From assembly GCA_016866305.1 (NCBI GenBank), contig VGMX01000001.1, positions 62,001 to 126,000 of the forward strand: 64,000 bases of DNA, written 5' to 3'. The translations under genes were made by a program, and so were the position numbers. The stretch comes from Chlorobiota bacterium (GTDB lineage Bacteria; Bacteroidota; Chlorobiia; Chlorobiales; Chlorobiaceae). Shown piece by piece: positions 27,188-34,615 of this stretch. Under the pieces are notes generated by a model that did not search any database, was not told the origin of the DNA, and worked only from the letters and a program-made list of their open reading frames with translations. Within the stretch, counting starts at the first letter, position 1, and the number at the start of each line of letters is the position of its first letter.

Positions 27188-27312
27188 ACAACTGCAACCC
27201 CTGGGAGTACACCGAGCTGGAGTATCCGGGTCAGCTTGCGTACCTCACCGTTTCATGCACGACACGGTGCAACTTCGCATGTGTGTATTGCTCCAAAAAA
27301 GGACGACACTTG
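27184..27312 (+). pseudogene. Second radical SAM gene, 5' fragment cut by the RAYT element
   Basis: The ATG at 27184 overlaps the previous stop. About 43 codons are read, ending in CTTRCNFACVYCSKKGRH, which contains the CxxxCxxC motif. At 27313 the sequence becomes the left inverted repeat of an IS200-like element and the frame closes at 27342. No continuation is seen right of the element (28448-28600). The minus-strand fragment at 24738-24977 could be its missing middle part. Confidence 0.8.
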
Positions 27313-28447
27313 GGGACGTTGTTGATTAAGCCAAGCGGATAACCTGCGGAGCAATTCCCCCCTCACCTGATTTCAACGGCAAAACAGCCCCTTTCTTATG
27401 TTTTCTTCAGCATGTGGCTGATGGCGCTTGTCGTCACCCCGAGCTGACGCGCTGTTTCAGCCAGAGTGATCCCGTACTCCAGCACCGCTTTCCTTGCCAA
27501 TGCTTTTCTGAGCAGGGGCAGTTCTCCGCTCCTGCTCCCGAATTGCAGAAACGCTCTCGAAATACCCGCATTCGCACATGTCTGCACGATAGCTTCTTTC
27601 AGCAGTTCCAGACGTTGTATTCCGGACCGTTGCTCATCAGTGCGTCCTTCCGCTTCCCTCAGCATTTCCCTGACAAACTCATCCCCGCCAAGAATCCGCT
27701 CGTCACCGAGAGCCTGTTCGCCCCTCCGGCGCATCGACACCACGTTCGACCATCCACCCTGGGAACGTACCAGACCGCCTCCCGACAACTCCTGCTCCCG
27801 GTCAATCCGCATCTCCTGCTCAACAAATTCCAGGTAAGCCTTTCTGGCTGCCCCTTCACGGCTTCCGAAAAACCGAAGGACATAATCCCGATTCATCCAT
27901 GTGCAGGCAACATTGTTCATCACGACCGCATGCCCGCTCCAGGGATACAACGCCAGTTCATCAAGTGTCCGGACCAGCCCTGCCCGCAAGGGATTCAGAT
28001 GAATGTAGGCTACCAGCTTGTCGAAGTATCCCTCTTCTTCGCAGATGATCGACTTGTACCGGTTCTGGAACAGATAACCGACCCGTTGGTGTCGGCGATT
28101 GAAGTACTGCGCATAGCCCGACAGCAATCGGCGCATGAAGGTGGGCAAACCATCGGCTCCGCTTTTCACGAGCATATGGACATGGTTATTCATCAGGGCA
28201 AACGCATAAACACCGGTTCCTGATGCCTGGACGTGACGCTTCATGCGGGACAGAAACTCCGCCCTGTCCGTATCATCCAGAAATATATTCCTGCGCTCTA
28301 TCCCCCTGATCATCACATGATGCAACATTCCCGGTGCATCAAGCCTTGGCCCTCTCGGCATAGTCATCTCCTCTTCCGGGTTACCAGCTTCGTGCTTCTT
28401 CTCAATGCTTCAATATAGCATCTAATCATTTTATTCAACAACGTCCC
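27313..28447. mobile_element. IS200-like RAYT element with 13-bp inverted ends
   Basis: The element is bounded by GGGACGTTGTTGA (27313-27325) and its exact reverse complement TCAACAACGTCCC (28435-28447); four of the next five bases inward also pair. It is 1,135 bp long and holds one transposase gene. No direct repeat of target DNA is visible, as expected for tyrosine-HUH transposases. It interrupts a radical SAM gene on the left. Confidence 0.8.
27396..28361 (-). CDS. REP-associated tyrosine transposase (Y1/IS200-like)
   Basis: A 321-residue single-strand DNA transposase. The N-terminal Y1 domain has GMLHHVMIRGIERRNIF, the HUH pair in NNHVHMLV near residue 60, and the tyrosine in EGYFDKLVAYIHLNPLRAG near 113. 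The C-terminal part (about 240-320) ends in TARQLGVTTSAISHMLKK, a helix-turn-helix, giving the longer RAYT form rather than the 150-residue IS200 type. Two ATG codons (28367, 28361) are possible; AGAGGAG is better spaced for 28361. The gene looks intact, so the element may still be mobile. It lies between 13-bp inverted repeats. Confidence 0.88.
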   Translation of the reverse strand: MPRGPRLDAPGMLHHVMIRGIERRNIFLDDTDRAEFLSRMKRHVQASGTGVYAFALMNNHVHMLVKSGADGLPTFMRRLLSGYAQYFNRRHQRVGYLFQNRYKSIICEEEGYFDKLVAYIHLNPLRAGLVRTLDELALYPWSGHAVVMNNVACTWMNRDYVLRFFGSREGAARKAYLEFVEQEMRIDREQELSGGGLVRSQGGWSNVVSMRRRGEQALGDERILGGDEFVREMLREAEGRTDEQRSGIQRLELLKEAIVQTCANAGISRAFLQFGSRSGELPLLRKALARKAVLEYGITLAETARQLGVTTSAISHMLKKT

Positions 28448-28602
28448 TTAATTGCGTTGGCGGATGTCAGTCGGTTTGTTACTTTAAATCTTAAGAAATC
28501 CGCTGATCTTCGGCTTGAACAGTATGCAAAGGTCCGGATTGTTTCGGGGAGTTCATGTGAGAAAGCCATTCAATCACATCCTTAACCTTATCTGGAACCC
28601 TG

Positions 28603-29043
28603 ATGGACAAGGCCCCAGTCTCTCTTCCGGAAAACATCGTGATTTTCGACGGTGTCTGCAACCTGTGCGAGTTTTCGGTGAATTTCATTTTTGAGCGTGA
28701 TGCCGCCGGGCAGTTTTATTTCACACCAGCCCAGTCTCCTCTCGGAGCGTCTCTGCTCAAACGTTTCGGCATCAACACCTCCCGACTCGACACCGTGGTG
28801 CTTGTCAGGGACGACCGCGCCTTCACCCGAAGCGCCGCCGCCATTGAAATCGCCTCCCGACTCGACATGCCGTGGAATCTGCTCGCCGCATTCCAGGCCA
28901 TTCCTGAACCTTTGCGGGATATGATCTATGATCTGATAGCGCAGAACCGATACCGGCTTTTCGGGAAAAAAGATGAGTGCATGCTGCCGTCCGAAGAGCT
29001 GCGAAAGCGTTTTCTTGAACAGATACCGGGGGCTTCCTCTTGA
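28603..29043 (+). CDS. DCC family thiol-disulfide oxidoreductase (DUF393)
   Basis: A 146-residue small thioredoxin-like protein. The DxxCxxC motif is present as [13 protein letters not shown] near residue 17, followed by a typical FTPAQSPLG stretch and [13 protein letters not shown] near the end. The family takes part in thiol-disulfide exchange, but its partners are poorly known. It lies between the transposon end and a methyltransferase gene on the same strand, with no sign of an operon on its left. Confidence 0.85.
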   Translation: MDKAPVSLPENIVIFDGVCNLCEFSVNFIFERDAAGQFYFTPAQSPLGASLLKRFGINTSRLDTVVLVRDDRAFTRSAAAIEIASRLDMPWNLLAAFQAIPEPLRDMIYDLIAQNRYRLFGKKDECMLPSEELRKRFLEQIPGASS

Positions 29044-29137
29044 TCGGTCGCCTCTTGTTCAGCAAGAGGTGCCCGGGATGTTCATGAGCGGACAGTCAAC
29101 ATGATTCCGCCCTCTTCACCGGAAAGGAGCAATCACC

Positions 29138-30016
29138 ATGTCAGACAACACAACCGACCGATTTTTCAGGTATCTGAACTGGCTTTTCAATCCATTCCAC
29201 GGGTTGAAGACAACGGAAGTCTATGATCTGATCGGCACCTCCTCTCTTACCGAAAACGCGCTCTATCTGAATCTTGGCTACTGGCGGGAGGCGAATACCA
29301 TTGATGAAGCCAGTGAAGCGCTGGCGCTGCTGGTGGCGAAAAGAGGCGGCATGCAGCCGGGCGATACCGTCCCGGATTGCGGGTACGGTTTTGGCGATCA
29401 GGACATCCTCTGGGCAAGAAAACTGAAGCCCGAAAAAATCATCGGGCTGAACATTACGAAATCCCAGGTTGAGCGTGCCCGGAAGAACGTTGCCGGTGCG
29501 GGTCTCGAAAAATCAATCGATTTACGCGAAGGTTCTGCAACCGGGATGCCCATTGAAAATGAATCCATTGATCTGGTTGTTTCCGTGGAAAGCGCTTTCC
29601 ACTACAGAACCCGTGAGGATTTTTTCAGGGAAGCGTTCCGCGTTTTGCGCCCAGGCGGAAGACTTGTGACCGCGGACATTGTGCCGACGGAAAACTCCGG
29701 TAACCCCTTCAGGCGAATGGAGCAATGGTTTTCGTGGAACCTTGTGGCAGGAAAATTCAATATTCCGCAAGAAAACGCTTACCTAATCCCATCCTACAGT
29801 AACAAGCTCTCCAAAGCCGGATTTGCCCATATTGATATCACCTCAATACGTGACGATGTCTATATGCCTCTTCATGCGTATCTGTCAAAAAACCGGACTT
29901 TTGTCGGCAAGATGCATCCGCTTGCAAGGATTCTTGCTCAATTAACGTTGAGCCGTTCTGCAGAGAGTGTGTACGCCGGTCTGGACTACATCCTTTCCTT
30001 TGCTGAAAAGCCATAG
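29138..30016 (+). CDS. Class I SAM-dependent methyltransferase
   Basis: A 292-residue methyltransferase. Motif I is VPDCGYGFGDQDI, unusual in having CGYGFG where most have VGCGxG. Later motifs GSATGMPIENESIDLVVSVE and FREAFRVLRPGGRL are standard. A helical lid of about 80 residues at the start and LGYWREA resemble small-molecule or cyclopropane-type enzymes such as sugar O-methyltransferases of antibiotic pathways. The start has GGAAAGGAG before the ATG. It is the last plus-strand gene before an att-like tRNA fragment; no substrate can be assigned. Confidence 0.8.
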   Translation: MSDNTTDRFFRYLNWLFNPFHGLKTTEVYDLIGTSSLTENALYLNLGYWREANTIDEASEALALLVAKRGGMQPGDTVPDCGYGFGDQDILWARKLKPEKIIGLNITKSQVERARKNVAGAGLEKSIDLREGSATGMPIENESIDLVVSVESAFHYRTREDFFREAFRVLRPGGRLVTADIVPTENSGNPFRRMEQWFSWNLVAGKFNIPQENAYLIPSYSNKLSKAGFAHIDITSIRDDVYMPLHAYLSKNRTFVGKMHPLARILAQLTLSRSAESVYAGLDYILSFAEKP

Positions 30017-30552
30017 AGGGAGGAAACCTGACACCGCTGAATGGAAAACCGGCGCCGGTTTAAAGAGCGCTGGCGTTTGATGCTGAAAACCACTGAATCC
30101 GTCCGGGATGGAATGCATAAGCACGGCGACAAGGAATCATCATTGATATGCAAGTCATTATCGGATTGATCGCAAGACAAGCAGCGATGATTCAGGCGGC
30201 TGGAGGCAGGGTAATGGAAAAAGAGAGAAAATGAAAAATCCCTGCAAGTCTTTATTTTACGGGGCTTTACAGGCTTATGGGCGATAGAAGATTCGAACTT
30301 CTGACCTCTACCGTGTAGATTTAGCACAAAACACGCATCTCTTTATTATTTATTCACTTATAAGCACACTTTAGACGTTCGTATAACAATGGCGTAACAA
30401 ATTTTTCATCAACATCGATGAACAACGCGCACCATTGATAAAGAGGATGAGCCGCTCAACTCGCCTTACTGTCGAACATTTTCTCCTGCTTCATTTGCCA
30501 CTTGACCTCTGGCTTTCAGTCGTACTATCGTTATAAACAAGGTTTGCTCAGT
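30017..30552. other. Non-coding stretch with tRNA remnant
   Basis: No coding frame is convincing. It contains the 3' part of a tRNA gene (30278-30318) and, right of it, AT-rich DNA leading to the antitoxin gene. The base composition changes at the tRNA fragment, as at the edge of an integrated element. Confidence 0.55.
30278..30318 (-). other. tRNA 3'-end fragment, probable attachment site remnant
   Basis: Read on the minus strand this gives a perfect T arm (AGAAG, loop TTCGAAT, CTTCT) followed by ATCGCCC and discriminator A, the acceptor strand of a tRNA. The D arm and 5' acceptor strand are absent upstream. Such 3' fragments are left when an element integrates into a tRNA gene; by geometry the element would lie to the right. 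No intact copy is found in the window. Confidence 0.7.
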
Positions 30553-30876
30553 TCAGGCAATGGAAGCCAACCCCTTCTTTTTCACGAGGGAGAGAAGTTT
30601 GAGCGTTGTTCCGGCAGGTTTCTTTTGCCCCCGTTCCCACTGACTGACCGACTCCTTGCTGACATTCAGATAGAGAGCAAAAACAGTCTGACTCACTGCC
30701 TCATGCTCACGTATGGCCTTTATTTCTGCTGCGCTTAACTCCTGAACCGAAGTCAGACAGGATTCGTCGAACTCAAGCATCGTCGTTTTATCGATGCCGC
30801 CAGAGGCGTACAAGTCTGACATGGTCTCATGGAGAGCCGCCAGAGCGTCGCTTTTATATGTCCTGGTCTTTTTCAT
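30553..30876 (-). CDS. HigA/NadS-type antitoxin, XRE family
   Basis: A 107-residue transcription regulator. The helix-turn-helix near residues 60-95 has SQTVFALYLNVSKESVSQWE, the usual Cro/CI pattern, followed by RGQKKPAGTTLKLL. The N-terminal arm (KTRTYKSDALAALHETMSDL) is as in antitoxins paired with RelE/HigB-type toxins. The start at 30876 overlaps the end of the toxin frame by 23 nt, a common layout. It is expected to repress its own operon. The toxin gene is frameshifted, so the antitoxin may be an orphan. Confidence 0.85.
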   Translation of the reverse strand: MKKTRTYKSDALAALHETMSDLYASGGIDKTTMLEFDESCLTSVQELSAAEIKAIREHEAVSQTVFALYLNVSKESVSQWERGQKKPAGTTLKLLSLVKKKGLASIA

Positions 30877-31253
30877 GGTATGATACAGTTTGAAATACCC
30901 CGTTTTTGATGAATTTAGCGAGTTCTTCGTCAGAATACTTGAGGATGATTTTCGCAGACTTCTTGTACTCTCGAACCTCATAATCTTCGAGGTTCACCCG
31001 GCCTTTTTTCGAAAATCCATAAACGTAAAAAGGCTCTGGAACCTTGGCGGTACAGAACAATTGTCCTGTAACCTCCGGACTTGCCCGCATTTTCCCGTGC
31101 AATCCTTTGTTTGATGACTCCGCCGCCGTAATCCGCATCAATCAAGCCGAGTTCAGCATCTTTAACCGCCTCACACAACTTCTCATCGCTGATCCCCTCA
31201 GCCTTGGCGAACTTTGTAAACCATTTGTTTTTGAATATTTGCACTTGACTCAA
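30854..31253 (-). pseudogene. RelE/HigB-type toxin, frameshifted
   Basis: The 5' frame reads FKNKWFTKFAKAEGISDEKL and LIDADYGGGVIKQRIAR, then GGYRTIVLYRQGSRAF. Right after that the family pattern (FYVYGFSKKGRVNLEDYE, KIILKYSDEELAKFI) continues in another frame, to a stop at 30854. The shift is in a run of five T near 31030-31034; four would restore one frame of about 130 residues. Family length and order are otherwise normal. It could be a true mutation, a sequence error, or less likely programmed shifting. Confidence 0.8.
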
Positions 31254-31491
31254 GGGAGACTGGTCGTATTGTCTTCAGCTTTAAGATATAGAACCAAGTC
31301 ATACACCACAAGAGTTTCGGAGAAAAAATAAGAAACGAGACAATCCGGACATGTGATATCCGATTAATTCGGAATCAGGAAATAATCCAATTCTTAGAAG
31401 GCTTCACCAGGAAGATGAATCAGTCATCATCAAAAGCAACAATTTTCGTCACCTTTATAAACTGGCTCAACGATCTCAGCACCTGCTCCCA

Positions 31492-33936
31492 CTAAAGCCG
31501 TATCTGAAGAGTGTGAACCGTTTTTGCAGTTTGAATGAGATAACCCATTGCCAGATAACCAGATCGTCTTTTTTGCCACATGCGAACCAGTTGCGGCTGG
31601 TTGCTGTCGATATAGTCGTAAATGTGAATCGCTCCTTTGCCGAGATGATGACGGTGCAGCCTTCCGGCATATTGCTGCAAAGTACCTTTCCAGGACACAG
31701 GCATAGCGAGAAGCAAGGTATCGAGCGGTGGATAATCGAATCCTTCGCCGATCAACCGACCTGTGGAAAGAATGATTTTTGCCTGCGTCTCATCGAGCGA
31801 TCCGAGTCGTTCGATGGTTGCTTTTCGCTGTTTGGCTGACATTCGGCCATGAAGAACGACAAGCTCCGGGATAACCGGTTCAAGCATACTACGAAGCCGT
31901 TCGAGATGTTCAGTTCGTTCTGTCAATACCAGGATGTTCCTGTTTTGCCCGTAAGCTGAAATGGCGTCGTTGACGATGATGTGATTTCTTTGTTCATCGG
32001 CAACAAGAGATTTGAAGAGTGCCTGAATTCCATCGCCTTCCGGATTGGTAACAATCTCAAGAGAACGAGGATACACCTCAAGCAGCGCCGGAGCATTTTC
32101 AGGCTTTTTTGCCCGATGCCGAATCGGACCACATTGCATGAAAATGATGGGTTGATGGCCATCACGTCGAACAGGCGTAGCTGTCAATCCCAACACGTAG
32201 CGGGCTTTGGCAGCTTTGAGAATCTTCTCGAATGAGAATGCTGAAAGGTGATGGCACTCATCAACGATGATCTGTCCGTATCGATCAAGGAAACTGGCAA
32301 GATTCTCCTGCCGTGAAAGGGTTTGCATCAACGCAATGTCGATGACGCCGGTCGGTTTGTTTTTCCCGCCTCCGATCAGACCAGGAAGACCTTTGGACAA
32401 TTCAAGGAATGAGTTCAGACGCTCTTTCCATTGCCTTTGGAGTTCACTTCGATGAACGAGGATAAGCGTTGATGTCAGCCGCTTTGCGATGATTGCTGCT
32501 GCCGTGACCGTTTTGCCGAATGCTGTCGGGGCGCAAAGAATGCCGGTGTCATAGCGAAGTATCGCCGTCATTGCCGTTTGCTGGTCTTTTCGCAGAGAGC
32601 CGGTGAAGGCGGTCTCGATCCTGCCTCCAGACAGGCGTTCGTCCGTTAACTCAACATTGATATGGTGCTTGTTGAGAAGCTCAGTAACAGCATCGATACA
32701 GCCTCTCGGCAAACCGAGATGATTGGGATAATTTTCTGCGCAACTGATGATGCGCGGTTTATCCCAGACCGGCAAACGCATGGCTTGCGCCTTATGGAAC
32801 TCAGGGTTCTGGAATGCGGCAATGCGGATGAGCCTGTTCGCAAGAGTTTGACCGAGAAAATCTTTCTCTATAAACAGCTGATTGGCTTGAACAATCCTGA
32901 CAGTTTCGGGCAACGGACCAGTCAGTGATGCCTGTTGTGAAGAAGGTGTGTTCCATGGTTCGAGCGCATCCTCTTCGTCAACAAAAGCAACATCGATAGG
33001 GTGTGTACCGTCAGAAACTCGCGCAATGGCATCGGATACTTGCTGTTTCGACAGACGCTCAACAGAAGCGAGGTGAGCCCACTGGTCGCGGTATGGTTGC
33101 AGGCTGTTGTCAACGAAAACGCTTTTGGATTCGCATCTTGGTTGTGCCTGTAACGGTAAGGCAATCAGGTTCCCAAAGCCTCCTTTCGGCAGAATATCCT
33201 GATTCGGGAAAAAACGGTCATAGCTTTTCAGGGAGAGCTGTCGCCTGTTCCGGCAAGTAGCACTGACAATGGCCGCCCCGAGAAAACGGGCCTCACGTGC
33301 CAATACCGGTTCACTAAAAAAAATCCAGACATGCGCACCGTTTCCGGAACGCGAGATTTCGAGGGTTGCCGGTAATGAAAATTCAGCGCATACATGCAGA
33401 AATGCTTGTGCATCATCGCGCCAACTCTCTTCATCGAAATCTGTTGCAAGAAACCAGCAGGTATCGTCTTTGAGCAAAGGATAAATGCCGACGGTCTGTC
33501 GCCCTGCAAGATGATCGTGAATGGTTTTGTGGTCAACAGGAAGCAACTCCCGATTGTCGCAGACACTGCATTTCCTGGCCGGTTTACCACAAACGCCAGG
33601 ACGCCAAGCATTTGCACAAGCTGGAGAGTAACCGGACTTACCGCTCCCGGACTCCCAACGAAAAGCATACATATCTCGGCGACCACGAAAAAGCTCCATG
33701 AAAAGAGCTACTTTTTCTTCATTCGTCTGGGGAATATTGACCCTATAGTGCTGATCGGATTGGTAGAGGAATTCAGGATTTACAGGCACCTCCTGATGAT
33801 GCCAAGGAATATTATGGGCTTCAAGAAGAGCTTTCAGACGTGCGTTCTCTTTCTCCAGCTCTTGCCGACGAAGCTCCTCTGAAAGCGTGGATCGCGACTC
33901 ATCGGCAGGATTTTTATCTCTTTCCAGCCCGGACAT
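31492..33936 (-). CDS. TOTE-type primase-helicase
   Basis: An 814-residue fusion. Residues 15-45 look like a coiled coil. An archaeo-eukaryotic primase domain follows: a cysteine cluster (C107, C116, C123, C126), catalytic DFD (166-168) and SGNGAHVW (197-204). From about 445 a superfamily 2 helicase has APTAFGKT (469-476), DECHH (559-563), TATPVRRDG (585-593) and QQYAGRLHR near the end. This fusion is known from TOTE conflict systems, predicted to defend against foreign DNA. No nuclease partner is seen beside it. After the TAG stop, 23 further codons are open in the same frame. Codon use is AT-richer than in core genes, as expected of acquired DNA. Confidence 0.85.
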   Translation of the reverse strand: MSGLERDKNPADESRSTLSEELRRQELEKENARLKALLEAHNIPWHHQEVPVNPEFLYQSDQHYRVNIPQTNEEKVALFMELFRGRRDMYAFRWESGSGKSGYSPACANAWRPGVCGKPARKCSVCDNRELLPVDHKTIHDHLAGRQTVGIYPLLKDDTCWFLATDFDEESWRDDAQAFLHVCAEFSLPATLEISRSGNGAHVWIFFSEPVLAREARFLGAAIVSATCRNRRQLSLKSYDRFFPNQDILPKGGFGNLIALPLQAQPRCESKSVFVDNSLQPYRDQWAHLASVERLSKQQVSDAIARVSDGTHPIDVAFVDEEDALEPWNTPSSQQASLTGPLPETVRIVQANQLFIEKDFLGQTLANRLIRIAAFQNPEFHKAQAMRLPVWDKPRIISCAENYPNHLGLPRGCIDAVTELLNKHHINVELTDERLSGGRIETAFTGSLRKDQQTAMTAILRYDTGILCAPTAFGKTVTAAAIIAKRLTSTLILVHRSELQRQWKERLNSFLELSKGLPGLIGGGKNKPTGVIDIALMQTLSRQENLASFLDRYGQIIVDECHHLSAFSFEKILKAAKARYVLGLTATPVRRDGHQPIIFMQCGPIRHRAKKPENAPALLEVYPRSLEIVTNPEGDGIQALFKSLVADEQRNHIIVNDAISAYGQNRNILVLTERTEHLERLRSMLEPVIPELVVLHGRMSAKQRKATIERLGSLDETQAKIILSTGRLIGEGFDYPPLDTLLLAMPVSWKGTLQQYAGRLHRHHLGKGAIHIYDYIDSNQPQLVRMWQKRRSGYLAMGYLIQTAKTVHTLQIRL

Positions 33937-33974
33937 AGCGAAACAGTTTGGAGTATTTTTTCACAAACAGCTTA

Positions 33975-34326
33975 TCATGACAACAATTTTCTCGCAAAGT
34001 CGATAAACTCCTGCCTTGCTTCCTCAAATGCAATCCGATCCCCATAGACCAGATGCAACTTCTAAAAGTCCCTTAACCCCAACCAAATTATTTGCCCGAC
34101 CAAATTCAGAAAGTATCGAGTCAACCAACATAAGAGTACGTGAAGAAGATATTTGACTTTCGGCTACCAATTTTCTCACAAGAGCAATAAAGCTTTGTAA
34201 ATCTGCATCTGTGCTTTTCGATGATTTACACAACGTTTTAAGCCAATTTCCCTGAAGAACAATTTTTACCTCACCCCTTACAAGTTTAATATTTACATCT
34301 TGAATCCGTTCTTTCAGGAAATTCAA
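33975..34326 (-). pseudogene. Hypothetical gene with probable frameshift
   Basis: The first frame from ATG 34326 gives 100 codons (MNFLKERIQDVNIKLVRGEV onwards) and stops at 34024. A second frame carries on with LHLVYGDRIAFEEARQEFID and stops at 33975, 38 nt before the primase-helicase start. The continued frame looks more protein-like than the end of the first. No family is recognised. Its place just upstream of the primase-helicase suggests it belonged to the same unit. Confidence 0.45.
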
Positions 34327-34372
34327 ATAATCACGCTCTTCAGATCAACGCATTCGCCACCCCGAAGCAAAC

Positions 34373-34407
34373 AAAAAGCGCACAACACCGGAAGAGGAAT
34401 TGTGCGC
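34373..34407 (-). terminator. Rho-independent terminator of the SQR transcript
   Basis: An 8-bp perfect stem GCGCACAA with TTGTGCGC and a 14-nt loop, followed on the minus strand by TTTTT. It lies after the small ORF behind the SQR-like gene. Confidence 0.75.
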
Positions 34408-34453
34408 CTGAAAGGGAAATAACTGAACTGTTCCGTCCTGTAATGAACGGGAC

Positions 34454-34570
34454 TCAGGAGGTTTTTTCGTGGTGAACGGCTTTGAGAATCTTGATGTTCA
34501 GCACGACAAAGCGCCAGAGCTGGTAAATCCTGCAGCGCATCAGAAATTTGTCAAACGATGTTGGCCTCAT
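34454..34570 (-). CDS. Small 38-residue ORF downstream of the SQR-like gene
   Basis: A short frame from ATG 34570 to TGA 34454, between the SQR-like gene (45 nt upstream) and its terminator. The peptide starts MRPTSFDKFL and has an amphipathic basic middle with RIYQLWRFVVLNIKILK, then ends HHEKTS. Position inside the transcript and the aromatic/basic helix make it a plausible membrane-edge small protein. There is no strong ribosome binding site, so translation is not certain. Confidence 0.45.
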   Translation of the reverse strand: MRPTSFDKFLMRCRIYQLWRFVVLNIKILKAVHHEKTS

Positions 34571-34615
34571 GGGTTATCGCATTTTGTCATTGATAGAATT
34601 CGCTTCGTATCCGGG

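Noticed and set aside
28448..28590. Possible continuation of the interrupted radical SAM gene right of the RAYT element
   Set aside because: The open frame (LADVSRFVTLNLKKSADLRL) has no radical SAM or SPASM feature and stops after about 48 codons.
28491..28688. Minus-strand short frame with [20 protein letters not shown], resembling a ribbon-helix-helix start
   Set aside because: It overlaps the start of the DCC gene on the other strand, lacks a sensible start codon and ribosome binding site, and the similarity is too short. It could be a decayed antitoxin but I cannot support it.
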